Of a stretch of DNA of 64,000 nucleotides, positions 55,816-64,000 are shown piece after piece. The DNA is from Cryptosporangium phraense (GTDB taxonomy: Bacteria > Actinomycetota > Actinomycetes > Mycobacteriales > Cryptosporangiaceae): the NCBI RefSeq assembly GCF_006912135.1, contig NZ_VIRS01000038.1, positions 1 through 64,000 of the forward strand. The letters are read 5' to 3'. The first letter of the stretch is position 1; every line of letters starts with the position of its first letter. The notes under the pieces are model-generated. The model was not told where the DNA came from. It made no database searches and saw only the letters and a program-made list of their open reading frames with translations. Made by a program: the position numbers and the translations under genes.

Positions 55816-56606
55816 CAGCCCTCCCGGAACGCGGCTTGAACGGACGTGTCGGCCGACGGGGCCTTGTCTCCGGCGTCGGTGCGCGGGCCGGGGACGTTGC
55901 GGAACGCGAACGGTTCCGGAGTACGTCCGACCTGCACGAACCAGGCCTCACCGGTACCGGAGCCGGCCAGGATCGAGTCGAACGCGGCCACCACGTCGGA
56001 GACCTCGAGCAGCGGGACCCCGGCCCCGAGCAACGCGTCCCGGACGTCGGCGATGATCGCGGTCTCGGCGAACGAGGGGCACAGCGCGTTCACCCGGATG
56101 CCGTCCCCGGCGTAGAGCGGCCCCAGCGCACGCACCAGCCCGACGACCGCGGCCTTGTTGGCGCCGTAGATCGGGTCGAACGGCACCGCGGTGAGCCCGG
56201 CCAGGCTCGCGGTCGCGACGATGTTGCCGCCGCCGCGCGCCTTCAGCGCGGGCAGCGCCGCGTGCACGCCGTAGACGACCCCGTCGAGGTTGATCGACAT
56301 GACCCGGCGGTAGGCCTCGGGCGAGAACCCCTCCTCGAGCCCGAATCCGGTGGCGACGCCCGCGTTGAGGAACGCGAGGTCGAGCCCCCCGAACGCGTCG
56401 GTGGCCGCGGCGACGGCGGCGAGGCTGTCGGCCGGGTCGGTGACGTCGCACCGCCGGAACACCCCGCCGACCTCGTCCGCGACCGCCGAGCCCCGGTCGA
56501 CGTCCACGTCGGTGACCAGCACGCGATAGCCCTGCGCGGCCAGCCGGCGCGCGACCGCGGCACCGATCCCGCCCGCCCCTCCGGTGACCCAGGCTGCCTT
56601 TGCCAT
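55815..56606 (-). CDS. short-chain dehydrogenase/reductase
   Basis: A 263-residue SDR with NAD(P) motif TGGAGGIGAAVA, NAG in LNAGVATGF, and catalytic Tyr/Lys in YGANK. The C-terminal tail is longer than usual (about 40 residues). First gene of the leftward operon; GGAGGAGG lies before the ATG. It shares a promoter region with the divergent acyl-CoA dehydrogenase/TetR operon. Confidence 0.93.
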   Translation of the reverse strand: MAKAAWVTGGAGGIGAAVARRLAAQGYRVLVTDVDVDRGSAVADEVGGVFRRCDVTDPADSLAAVAAATDAFGGLDLAFLNAGVATGFGLEEGFSPEAYRRVMSINLDGVVYGVHAALPALKARGGGNIVATASLAGLTAVPFDPIYGANKAAVVGLVRALGPLYAGDGIRVNALCPSFAETAIIADVRDALLGAGVPLLEVSDVVAAFDSILAGSGTGEAWFVQVGRTPEPFAFRNVPGPRTDAGDKAPSADTSVQAAFREG

Positions 56607-56634
56607 CCGAACCTCCTCCGCGTCCCTATCTAAC

Positions 56635-56652
56635 TTACTGACTCGTCGGTTA
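56635..56652. promoter_or_regulatory. candidate TetR operator between divergent operons
   Basis: TTACTGACTCGTCGGTTA is an imperfect palindrome: half-sites TTACTGAC and the complement of GTCGGTTA (TAACCGAC) agree at six of eight positions. It sits in the 78-base gap between the SDR operon and the acyl-CoA dehydrogenase/TetR operon, well placed for repression of both by that TetR. Confidence 0.5.
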
Positions 56653-56684
56653 CTTTAGGGAGCACTTCGAGGGGAGAGCACCCG

Positions 56685-57896
56685 ATGGATTTCGAGCCGA
56701 GCGCCAAAGCGCACGAGTACATCGACCGCCTGACCGCCTTCATGGACTCGCACGTCTACCCCGCCGAACCCGTCTACGAGACCCAGCGGGCCGAGCTGAT
56801 CGCGGCCGGGCAGCCGCACGAGGTGCCGCCGATCGTCCAGGACCTGAAGCGCGAGGCTCGCTCCCGCGGGCTGTGGAATCTGTTCCTGCCGTCCGAGTCG
56901 GGCCTCACCCAGCTCGAATACGCGCCGCTGGCCGAGATCACCGGCCGCTCGCCCCAGCTGGCCCCCGAGGCGATCAACTGCGCCGCGCCGGACACCGGCA
57001 ACATGGAGCTCCTGCATCTGTTCGGCACCGACGAGCAGAAGAAGACCTGGCTGGAGCCGCTGCTGGCCGGCGAGATCCGCAGCTGCTTCGGCATGACCGA
57101 GCCGGACGTCGCCAGCTCGGACGCCCGCAACATCAGCACCCGGGTCGAGCGCGACGGCGACGACTACGTCATCAACGGCCGGAAGTGGTGGACCAGCGGT
57201 GCGGCCGACCCGCGGTGCAAGGTCATGATCCTGATGGGCAAGACCGATCCGGACGGTCCGACCTACGCCCAGCAGTCGATGGTGCTGGTCCCGATGGACA
57301 CGCCCGGCCTGGAGGTCGTCCGCGACCTGTCGGTCTTCGGCTACCACGACCAGCACGGCCACTGCGAGATCCGGCTGACCGACGTCCGGGTGCCGGTCTC
57401 CAACCGGCTCGGCGAGGAGAACAGCGCTTTCGCGCTGGCCCAGCAGCGTCTGGGCCCGGGCCGGATCCACCACTGCATGCGCGCGATCGGCATGGCCGAG
57501 AGGGCTCTGGACGCGATGTGCCGACGCGCCGTCTCGCGGGTGACGTTCGGCAAGGAGCTGGCCCGGCAGGGCGTCGTCCAGCAGTGGATCGCCGAGTCCC
57601 GGATGGCGATCGAGCAGGCCCGCCTGCTGACGCTCAAGACCGCCTGGCTGATCGACCAGAAGGGCTTCCAGGCCGCGCGCACCGAGGTCGCGGCGATCAA
57701 GGTCGTCGTTCCGCAGATGGCCGTCGCGGTGCTCGACAAGGCGATCCAGGTGCACGGCGGCGGCGGCGTGAGCGGCGACTTCCCGCTCGCCCGCTCGTAC
57801 GCCGGCCTGCGGACGCTGCGCCTGGCCGACGGCCCGGACGAGGTGCACATCATGTCGGTCGCGCGGACCGAGCTAGCTCCCTACCTGGGCAAGTGA
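56685..57896 (+). CDS. acyl-CoA dehydrogenase (ACAD10/11-like)
   Basis: A 403-residue acyl-CoA dehydrogenase. [16 protein letters not shown] is the flavin-binding middle-domain segment, [14 protein letters not shown] follows, and [16 protein letters not shown] lies in the C-terminal domain; this sub-type resembles the human ACAD10/11 group. GGGGAG precedes the ATG. It is coupled by a GTGA overlap to a TetR gene, likely its own repressor. Confidence 0.94.
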   Translation: MDFEPSAKAHEYIDRLTAFMDSHVYPAEPVYETQRAELIAAGQPHEVPPIVQDLKREARSRGLWNLFLPSESGLTQLEYAPLAEITGRSPQLAPEAINCAAPDTGNMELLHLFGTDEQKKTWLEPLLAGEIRSCFGMTEPDVASSDARNISTRVERDGDDYVINGRKWWTSGAADPRCKVMILMGKTDPDGPTYAQQSMVLVPMDTPGLEVVRDLSVFGYHDQHGHCEIRLTDVRVPVSNRLGEENSAFALAQQRLGPGRIHHCMRAIGMAERALDAMCRRAVSRVTFGKELARQGVVQQWIAESRMAIEQARLLTLKTAWLIDQKGFQAARTEVAAIKVVVPQMAVAVLDKAIQVHGGGGVSGDFPLARSYAGLRTLRLADGPDEVHIMSVARTELAPYLGK

Positions 57897-58507
57897 GGCT
57901 TTCCGCGGCGTCGCGCCGGGAACAGCTGCTGTCGGTCGCGATCGACGAGTTCGGGCGGCGCGGCTTCCATCTCACCCAGATGGAGCACGTCGCCGCCGCG
58001 GCCGGGGTTTCGAAGGCCCTGCTCTACCAGCACTTCGAGTCGAAAGAGGAGCTGTTCGCGGCGGTCACGGGGGCCATCGTCGAAGGGCTGTCGGCCCAGC
58101 TTCACGCGGCGACGAACCCGGGCGACCCCGGGCTCGACCGGATGCGGGTCCTGGCGAAGACCCTCTTCGACTTCGCCACCCACCAGCCCAGCGCCTGGGC
58201 GGTGATCATCCGGCACTTCGACAAGCCCGAGGTCGGCGACGAGCTGCGCGGCCTGCGCGACGACCTGGGCGCGATCATCGCCGACCTGATGCTGCTCAAC
58301 CGGCGGAACAACCCGACCCGGCTGGCCCGGGCCGAGCCGGTGGTCACGCTGCTGGCGCCGATGGTGACCGGCGGGATGATGTCGCTGATCTCCTGGTGGC
58401 TCGACCATCCCGAGGTGAGCCGGGAGCGCGCCGAGTCGATGGCCGTCGAATTCATCTGGCTGGGCCTGGAACGCATCCGGGCCGGGGAACACCTGACGTC
58501 GAACTGA
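57893..58507 (+). CDS. TetR-family regulator of the acyl-CoA operon
   Basis: A 204-residue regulator. The helix-turn-helix is [31 protein letters not shown] at 57893 overlaps the dehydrogenase stop (GTGA), so it is co-translated. The C-terminal domain is helical, with aromatic residues that could bind an acyl-CoA. It probably represses its own operon and the divergent SDR operon through the palindrome at 56635. Confidence 0.92.
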   Translation: MRLSAASRREQLLSVAIDEFGRRGFHLTQMEHVAAAAGVSKALLYQHFESKEELFAAVTGAIVEGLSAQLHAATNPGDPGLDRMRVLAKTLFDFATHQPSAWAVIIRHFDKPEVGDELRGLRDDLGAIIADLMLLNRRNNPTRLARAEPVVTLLAPMVTGGMMSLISWWLDHPEVSRERAESMAVEFIWLGLERIRAGEHLTSN

Positions 58508-58510
58508 GCA

Positions 58511-58551
58511 GCGGACCGGTCGTCGACCCTCCCCTTCGACGCCCGGTCCGC
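58511..58551 (+). terminator. two-part hairpin after the TetR gene
   Basis: GCGGACCGG pairs with CCGGTCCGC, and inside it GTCGA pairs with TCGAC around a nine-base loop. It starts three bases after the TetR stop. The rest of the gap to 58700 shows no gene. Confidence 0.65.
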
Positions 58552-58700
58552 GCTCGCCCCCGTCCCCCCGGTCCGACCGCAGCGACGACGGCCGCCCTCC
58601 GCGCCCCCTCCCCCACCGAGGGTGGCCGTCGCCTTCGCGCCGGATCGGACATCCCTATTGCAGCCGACGGACGACCAGCCGCCACCGAAGAATTTCGGGA

Positions 58701-59405
58701 TTACGCGGGCCGGGATTTCGCCGTGCGCTCGAGCAGCGGGAAATCCAACACCATCACCGAGTTCGTCCGGGTGCGCACGGCCTTGGCCTCGACCAGACGG
58801 GTGAGCAGCGTGCTCAGGCGCCGCTCGGTGACCCCGACGATCGCCGCCCAGTCCGCTTGCGACAGCGGCACCGGGATCACGACGACGCCGTTCTCGAGCC
58901 GGCCGAAGTCCAGGGCCATGTCGCGGATCGCCCGGGCCAGGCGCACGGCACCGGTCCCGCGGGCGTACTCCAGCCGCCGCCGGGTGGACAGCCCCATCTT
59001 GTCGATCACCGCGGCGTCGACGGCCGCGTGCACTTCGGGCCGCTGACGCAGGAACTCGCGGTATTCGGACGCGGCGAGCACGACGGCCTCCACCGGACCG
59101 GCCGCGATGACCGACGCCGTCCGGAGCCGCCCGGTGGACGCCCCGAACTCGCCGAGCAGGTCACCCCGCCCCCGCACGGCGACCAGTGCGACCTCGCCGT
59201 CCGGCCCGTCGACGAGCACCTTCACGTAGCCGGAGCGCACCAGGTAGACGTCGTCCGAGCGGTCGCCGATCGTCATCAGACGGGTGCCGGAGCGGAGCTC
59301 GGCGTGGCGTCCGCGGGCCTCGAGAAGGCGCATGGTGTCGGCCGGGACCGTCTCGTACAGACCGCGTCGCACCGGGTCGCGCTCCCGCCAGGACACGTCG
59401 ATCAT
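58701..59405 (-). CDS. Crp/Fnr-family transcriptional regulator
   Basis: A 234-residue regulator with an N-terminal cyclic-nucleotide-binding-type barrel (LMTIGDRSDDVYLVRSGYVK, then GRGDLLGEFG) and a C-terminal winged helix (LSQADWAAIVGVTERRLSTLL). The nucleotide-contact Arg-Ser pair of true CRP is not obvious, so the effector may differ. ATG at 59405 is chosen; the longer frame to 59594 adds non-conserved Arg-rich residues. Confidence 0.9.
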   Translation of the reverse strand: MIDVSWRERDPVRRGLYETVPADTMRLLEARGRHAELRSGTRLMTIGDRSDDVYLVRSGYVKVLVDGPDGEVALVAVRGRGDLLGEFGASTGRLRTASVIAAGPVEAVVLAASEYREFLRQRPEVHAAVDAAVIDKMGLSTRRRLEYARGTGAVRLARAIRDMALDFGRLENGVVVIPVPLSQADWAAIVGVTERRLSTLLTRLVEAKAVRTRTNSVMVLDFPLLERTAKSRPA

Positions 59406-59598
59406 CGGACCACAACGGATGGACGAGCCGGAACCCCCGAACGGGCCACGAATCAGGCGGGGCGCTCGCGCTGGTCGACGTACGTCCAGGACGAACCGGG
59501 AGTGGACTTCATCGTCCCACCTCCTGATCGGGCGACAGGGGTGCGATCGAGGGTGAGGCCGCCTGACTTGAAGGTCAATAGTGACGCTCGACACAGGA

Positions 59599-59627
59599 CG
59601 GCCGGGGCACCCGAGGCGCCCCGGCCG
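59599..59627 (-). terminator. hairpin after the HbhA-like gene
   Basis: Complementary ten-base arms CGGCCGGGGC and GCCCCGGCCG with a nine-base loop, 16 bases past the HbhA-like stop. The remaining gap to 59405 shows no gene and presumably carries the Crp/Fnr promoter. Confidence 0.6.
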
Positions 59628-59643
59628 TTGACCTACGAGAGGG

Positions 59644-60105
59644 TCAGCCGATCTTGTCGCTGGCCTTGCCGGTCGCGCTGCCCGCGTCCGAGGCCGCCTT
59701 CTTCACGGACGTCCGAGCGGCCTTGACCTGCGACTTGGCGGTCTTGGCCTGCTCCACGGCCTCCTGCGTCGCCGGGTCCTTGCGGATGTTGCCGACCAGC
59801 TTCTCGCCGCGGTCGGCGAAGTCCGAGTAGGTGTCGGTGACGCGGCTGCTGACGTCGACATAGGTCTCGTTGACGCGGCCCTGCAGGCCGTTGAACGACG
59901 TCCGCAGCGTCTGCGGCAGCGCGCGCAGCGCGCCGACGACCTGGCCCTGGTAGCGGGGCAGGGCCCGGAGCTGCGCCACCGCGTAGTCGGCGGCGCCGAC
60001 GTAGGCGTAGAGCCCGCGGCGGGCGTCCGGGAGAGCGAACTTGACGTCGCCCTTGGCTTCGACGGTGTTTCCGGTCTTGGTGGCCTGGGTCTTGGCGGTA
60101 GCCAT
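59644..60105 (-). CDS. HbhA-like helical protein
   Basis: A 153-residue protein, mostly amphipathic helix, with a Lys/Ala/Ser-rich C-terminus (SQVKAARTSVKKAASD). This composition and the gene order (XRE regulator then this gene) match Rv0474-Rv0475 of M. tuberculosis, where Rv0475 is the heparin-binding haemagglutinin HbhA. The Lys-rich tail is shorter than in mycobacteria. Role in a non-pathogen is unknown; surface or lipid binding is inferred. Confidence 0.82.
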   Translation of the reverse strand: MATAKTQATKTGNTVEAKGDVKFALPDARRGLYAYVGAADYAVAQLRALPRYQGQVVGALRALPQTLRTSFNGLQGRVNETYVDVSSRVTDTYSDFADRGEKLVGNIRKDPATQEAVEQAKTAKSQVKAARTSVKKAASDAGSATGKASDKIG

Positions 60106-60120
60106 GACGGTTCCTCCGAG

Positions 60121-60582
60121 TTAGACGTTGTCTCCGGCGGCGTTCTCACGCCGGAACGAGTGGTAGATCTCGAGCAGGATCTGCTTCTGGCGGTCGGTCA
60201 GGTACTCGTCCGACTCGATGGCGGACGCGGCCGGCCCCGGGGCGGCGTCAGTGAATTCTTTTCGACCGACCTTTTGGGAGCTCGGCCGACCTCCGAACGG
60301 ACTGGAGGTTGAAAAGAGTTCATCGCGCACCCCGTCCGTGCTCTCGAGGAGCCCCGCGTGCACGTAGAGCGTCTCGGCCGAGATTCGCAGCGCCTTGGCG
60401 ATCTGCTGCAGGATCTCGGCCGACGGCTTGCGGAGCCCACGCTCGATCTGGCTGAGGTACGGGTTGCTGATGCCGGCCTGCTTGGCCAGCTGACGGAGCG
60501 AGATCTGCGAGCCCGCCCGCTGCTCACGGATGAACTCGCCGAGCGTCCGGACCGCGTCCTGCGGCGACTTGAGCGGGGTCAT
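60121..60582 (-). CDS. XRE-family transcriptional regulator (Rv0474-like)
   Basis: A 153-residue regulator with an N-terminal Cro/C1-type helix-turn-helix (SLRQLAKQAGISNPYLSQIERGLRKPSAE) and a Ser/Pro/Gly-rich link to a short helical C-terminus (LTDRQKQILLEIYHSF). ATG at 60582 is preferred to the one at 60600 because of GAGG just upstream. It is followed by the HbhA-like gene after 15 bases. Confidence 0.9.
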   Translation of the reverse strand: MTPLKSPQDAVRTLGEFIREQRAGSQISLRQLAKQAGISNPYLSQIERGLRKPSAEILQQIAKALRISAETLYVHAGLLESTDGVRDELFSTSSPFGGRPSSQKVGRKEFTDAAPGPAASAIESDEYLTDRQKQILLEIYHSFRRENAAGDNV

Positions 60583-60663
60583 GAGCCTCGCCCCCTTCAC
60601 CGCGCCGATCCGCCCCGACGTCAGCCACGCTACCCGGAGCGTTAGCTACCAGCAAGCACCTGG

Positions 60664-62466
60664 CTAGCGCTGGGCCGTGGCGTCGCCCACACTGAGCGCG
60701 ACCAGCACCTCACGGGCGACTTGGTCGGCCATCCGGAACGGGGCCGCGTTGGTGCGGGGGCGGGCGAACGCGGCCGCACCGCGCGAACTCGTGTACCAGC
60801 CGATCGCGAACCGGCGCGGGTGCTCGTCACCGGCCGCGTCGATCACCCGGTACTGCCTGCTCGTGCGCAGGCGCCCGGTCGAGACGCCGTCGACGACCTC
60901 CTCGACGCCCCGGCCGGTGGCCAGCAGGTCGCGCAGCAGGTCGTCGGCGGTGGCCACGATCGTCGGCCGGGGCAGGCGCGCCTCGATCAGGGCGTCGGCC
61001 TCGACCGTGCCCGGCACCGCCGGTGAGCAGGCCCGGAAGCGGCCGTCGGCGGCCTCGATACGCAGGTCCGGCCCGATGAAGTGGACGATTCCCGCCCGGG
61101 ACAGCGCGAGCAGCTGGTCGAGCCGGAACGCCGGCGGGCCGCTGGCGAAGAAGCTGAAGAAGCCGTGCCACCAGGCGTCGAGCTCCTCGACCTGGCTCCG
61201 GCCGGTGAGTCGGCCGACCACCCGGGGCAATTGCCCGTAGACCGACAGCAGGGCCAGGAACGCGCCTAGATCGGCACTGAACGCCTGATCGTTCCGCCGG
61301 TCGACGTCCGCCTTGATGTAGGTACGGAGGGCGTTCTGCACCTCGTCGTCGTCGGCGAAGTGCGTGCCGGAGAACGGACGGTCGAGCCGGTCGAGGTCGA
61401 GGCGGTCCGCCTCGGCCGGAACGGCCGCGGCCACCAGCTCGACGCGCGCGTCGCTGTACCAGGGAACCTCGGCGTAGGCGGCGGCGAAGGTGGACCAGTC
61501 CTGCGTGGTGCGGTCGGGGTGACCGGTGAAGAGCTCGTGGTAGTAACCCCAGCCGATCTCCTTGGCGACCAGCGGCCAGACGTCGCGGCGGAACTCCAGC
61601 GGGCCGTCGGGGAGGGAGTCGAGCTGGTCGGGACCGAAGAATTTCGGGAAGGGGGGCGGACCGGCGACCAGCCGGTAGCCGGTCTTGGCGTGGTACGGCA
61701 CGCCCCGGCCGGAGCCGACGTGCAAGCGCGGCTCGCGGCCACTCGGCCGGTAGGTGCCGTCGGGGAGGAACTCGCCGCCGCGGCCCTCGGTGAGCAGCAC
61801 GACCAGGTCGACGAACGCCAGCCCGAGCCCGCGGACGAGCACGTCGCCGTGGATCGCCTCCAGGTCGAGGTCGGCCGTGTAGGCCGGTGGTACGTAGGTG
61901 AGTCCGTTGGCCCGCGCGTACTCGGCCAGCCGCGCGCTCTCGCCGGTCGGCCGGGCGTCCAGATGGCCGAGGGCGAGGACGACGACGTCGGCCGTGATCG
62001 GGGTTCCGCTCTCCAGGTGGACGGTCTGACGACCGTCCGGTCGGTCCTCGAGGCGGGTCGCCCGATCGGTCAGAACGTCAATGCGGACGTTCGGCGGAGC
62101 CGCCGAACGCACGCGATCGAAGACCCAGGAGAGATAGCCGCTCTGGACGCGCCGGCTGACGAACGAGCGACCTTCGACGTCGGGCGTGCCGGTCTCATCG
62201 GCCCACTCGTGGAGGGCGGGACCGGCGGCGAGCGGACCGTCGACCAGGACGGTCTCGTCCGGGAACATCGTGACGTCCTCGGCCATCGAGTTCATCAGGA
62301 GCAGCGGGGACTGGTCGGCCCGCCAGACCCGGCCCGCGCCGGGCGGGTGGGGATCGACCAGGGTGATGGCTAAGTCGCGGTCGCCGAGGAGTTCGGGGGC
62401 GCTGGCGACGAGGCGCTCGAGCATGCCGGTTGCGCCGGGCCCGGCGCCTACGATGACGAGGTCCAT
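60664..62466 (-). CDS. FAD/NAD(P)-binding protein (NAD_binding_9 type)
   Basis: A 600-residue flavoprotein-like protein with an N-terminal dinucleotide fold (DLVIVGAGPGATGMLERL) and a second nucleotide region (ADVVVLALGHLDARPTGE). This is the layout of the actinobacterial FAD-NAD(P)-binding family, related to YdhS. Function is unknown; amino-acid or siderophore hydroxylation has been suggested for relatives. Stand-alone gene, divergent from the LLM monooxygenase, so both may share a 67-base promoter region. Confidence 0.85.
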   Translation of the reverse strand: MDLVIVGAGPGATGMLERLVASAPELLGDRDLAITLVDPHPPGAGRVWRADQSPLLLMNSMAEDVTMFPDETVLVDGPLAAGPALHEWADETGTPDVEGRSFVSRRVQSGYLSWVFDRVRSAAPPNVRIDVLTDRATRLEDRPDGRQTVHLESGTPITADVVVLALGHLDARPTGESARLAEYARANGLTYVPPAYTADLDLEAIHGDVLVRGLGLAFVDLVVLLTEGRGGEFLPDGTYRPSGREPRLHVGSGRGVPYHAKTGYRLVAGPPPFPKFFGPDQLDSLPDGPLEFRRDVWPLVAKEIGWGYYHELFTGHPDRTTQDWSTFAAAYAEVPWYSDARVELVAAAVPAEADRLDLDRLDRPFSGTHFADDDEVQNALRTYIKADVDRRNDQAFSADLGAFLALLSVYGQLPRVVGRLTGRSQVEELDAWWHGFFSFFASGPPAFRLDQLLALSRAGIVHFIGPDLRIEAADGRFRACSPAVPGTVEADALIEARLPRPTIVATADDLLRDLLATGRGVEEVVDGVSTGRLRTSRQYRVIDAAGDEHPRRFAIGWYTSSRGAAAFARPRTNAAPFRMADQVAREVLVALSVGDATAQR

Positions 62467-62533
62467 TACACCCCCTAATTCCTACGGGCATAGTAGGCAG
62501 GGAACTTGCCGGTCAGCCACACGGAGGTTTCTG

Positions 62534-63628
62534 ATGCCTGTTGAGTTCCTCGGTATCGGCGCGACTAACGACGGCTCCGAGACCCACCCGCGCAGCGGTC
62601 CGGTCTTCGACAAGCAGTACACGCTGGAGGCGGCCCGCGCCCACGAAGACAGCGGCTGGGACCGCGTTCTGTACGCCTACGGATCCTCGTCACCCGATCC
62701 GGGCCAGGCCGCCGCCTTCGTGGCGTCGAAGCTCGATCGGTTGCAGCTCCTGCTCGCGCACCGGCCCAACGTCTCGTACCCGACGTTCGCGGCCAAGGAG
62801 TTCGCGACGCTCGACCAGATCAGCGACGGCCGGCTGACCGTGCATTTCATCACCGGAGGGAGCGACCAGGAGCAGCGGCGCGAGGGTGACACGCTGACCA
62901 AGGACGAGCGCTACAGCCGGACCCGCGAGTACATCCAGATCGTCAAACGGGCCTGGACCGAGACCGAGCCGTTCGACCACCACGGCCAGCACTACCAATT
63001 CGACGACTTCTCGCTGGACGTCCGCCCGGTGCAGCAGCCGCGACCGCGGGTGTCGTTCGGAGGCTCGTCGGCGGCCGCGTACTCGGCCGGAGGCGCGGAA
63101 GCCGACATCTACGCGCTCTGGGGTGAGCCGCTGGCCTCGACGAAGGAGCAGATCGCGTCGGTGTACGCGGCCGCGCGGGCGGCGGGGCGGACGTCGATGC
63201 CGGTGCTGCAGGTCGCGTTCCGCCCGATTCTCGGTCCGACCGAATCCTCGGCCTGGGACAAGGCGGAAGCGATCGTCGATCGGATCGCCTCCCGGGGACC
63301 GTTCGTGCGGCGGCGGGTGCCGGGCGCTCCGCAGAACGCGGGCTCGCAGCGGCTGATCGCGATCGCCGAGCAGGGTGACCGGTTCGACCGCGCGCTGTGG
63401 ACCCGCACGGCCGCCGTGACCGGCGGCGCCGGGAACTCGAACGCGCTGGTCGGGACGCCGGAGACGGTGGCCGCGGCGCTGCTGGACTACTACGACCTGG
63501 GCGTCCGCATCTTCTCGGCCCGGGGGTACGACACGATCGCCGATGCGGTCGAGTTCGGCGAGCAGGTCATTCCGCTGGTGCGGGCCGAAGTGGCCCGGCG
63601 GGAGAGGCTTGACCCTCACGCGGCGTGA
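62534..63628 (+). CDS. LLM-class flavin-dependent monooxygenase
   Basis: A 364-residue luciferase-like protein, close to alkanesulfonate monooxygenase SsuD in length and pattern (FLGIGATNDGSE at the start, QISDGRLTVHFITGGSDQEQ in the middle, NALVGTPETVAAALLDYYDLG near the end). It uses reduced FMN supplied by a reductase encoded elsewhere. ATG at 62534 is chosen because GGAGG lies seven bases upstream; the frame is open further up but there crosses the divergent gene. Substrate likely a sulfonate or other organosulfur compound. Confidence 0.9.
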   Translation: MPVEFLGIGATNDGSETHPRSGPVFDKQYTLEAARAHEDSGWDRVLYAYGSSSPDPGQAAAFVASKLDRLQLLLAHRPNVSYPTFAAKEFATLDQISDGRLTVHFITGGSDQEQRREGDTLTKDERYSRTREYIQIVKRAWTETEPFDHHGQHYQFDDFSLDVRPVQQPRPRVSFGGSSAAAYSAGGAEADIYALWGEPLASTKEQIASVYAAARAAGRTSMPVLQVAFRPILGPTESSAWDKAEAIVDRIASRGPFVRRRVPGAPQNAGSQRLIAIAEQGDRFDRALWTRTAAVTGGAGNSNALVGTPETVAAALLDYYDLGVRIFSARGYDTIADAVEFGEQVIPLVRAEVARRERLDPHAA

Positions 63629-63646
63629 GTCCTTAGCGTCGTCTCC

Positions 63647-64000
63647 ATGAGTTGGTCGGTGGGGCAGGTCGCGGCGTCGTCGGGAATCACCGTGCGGACG
63701 CTGCACCACTACGAAGCGATCGGTCTGCTGGTGCCCCGGGGACGGACGTCTTCGGGTTATCGGCAGTACTCCTACGACGACCTCGAGCGCCTGCAGCGCA
63801 TCCTCGCGTACCGGCGGCTCGGGTTCGGGCTGGAGGAGATCGCGGAGGTGCTGGAGTCCTCGGATCCGGTCGATCACCTGCGGCGACAGCATGCCGTCCT
63901 GACCGACCGGATCGAGGAACTGCAGCAGATGGTCACCGCGATCGAGAAGACGATGGAGGCGCGGAAGATGGGCGTTTCACTCACCCCGGCGGAGATGTTC
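63647..64000 (+). CDS. MerR-family regulator, 3' end outside window
   Basis: The first 118 codons of a MerR/TipA-like activator. The winged helix (SVGQVAASSGITVRTLHHYEAIGLL) and RTSSGYRQYSYDDLERLQRI are followed by the dimer coiled coil (RIEELQQMVTAIEKTMEARK) and the start of a TipAS-like effector region (GVSLTPAEMF). Complete TipA-type proteins bind thiopeptide or other antibiotics. Start ATG at 63647; the gene continues past the window. Confidence 0.9.
   Translation, partial: MSWSVGQVAASSGITVRTLHHYEAIGLLVPRGRTSSGYRQYSYDDLERLQRILAYRRLGFGLEEIAEVLESSDPVDHLRRQHAVLTDRIEELQQMVTAIEKTMEARKMGVSLTPAEMF

Overview
The window is very GC-rich chromosomal DNA with strong G/C at third codon positions, frequent GTG and some TTG starts, and many four-base stop/start overlaps. 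Gene content points to an actinomycete of the Frankia/Cryptosporangium/Micromonospora type: Lsr2, ClpC, the dacB-metalloprotease-tilS-hpt-ftsH-folEPBK block, an Rv0474/HbhA-like pair and an orphan NuoD (inference from synteny, no search run). No rRNA, tRNA, CRISPR array or complete insertion sequence was seen.

Layout. 1-3.6 kb: 3' end of a CHAT-domain gene, convergent with a pair of coupled acyl-CoA dehydrogenases. 3.7-11.3 kb: a 14-TM drug efflux protein, an EamA transporter, a fusion of an Hsp70 ATPase domain to a seven-bladed WD40 propeller, and a MATE transporter coupled to a methyltransferase. 11.3-13.4 kb: a gene-poor stretch with a broken reading frame, an AlkB dioxygenase behind a near-perfect LexA (SOS) box, a 15-bp minisatellite and a decayed IS481-type transposase. 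13.4-20 kb: housekeeping block with mutY, clpC (ClgR-type box upstream), lsr2 and lysS. 20-25.7 kb: cofactor operon DUF2520-panC-nadB-nadC-coaX-tetR.

25.9-34.3 kb: a DoxX protein with a long Pro/Ala arm, an unrecognised Gly-tailed protein, a two-component system divergent from a LolA-like protein plus ABC exporter, then a MidA-type methyltransferase. 34.3-42.7 kb: a RidA domain with a long repeat arm, a cytochrome P450, an orphan NuoD, a disordered membrane protein, a degenerate LivG-like ATPase and a permease. 42.4-52 kb: cell-wall, tRNA-modification, purine-salvage, FtsH and folate genes in one leftward run, divergent from ppa. 52.5-64 kb: GNAT, a DUF559-like protein, a fatty-acyl/short-chain dehydrogenase cluster controlled by a TetR with a shared operator candidate, a Crp/Fnr regulator, HbhA-like and XRE genes, an FAD/NAD(P) protein, a luciferase-like monooxygenase and a truncated MerR gene.

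Most interesting signals: the Hsp70-WD40 fusion; the LexA box at alkB; the ClgR-type box at clpC; the MidA/NuoD pairing; the ABC ATPase lacking signature and H-loop; the IS481 relic; and long near-perfect hairpins at gene ends, two of which contain the stop codon.
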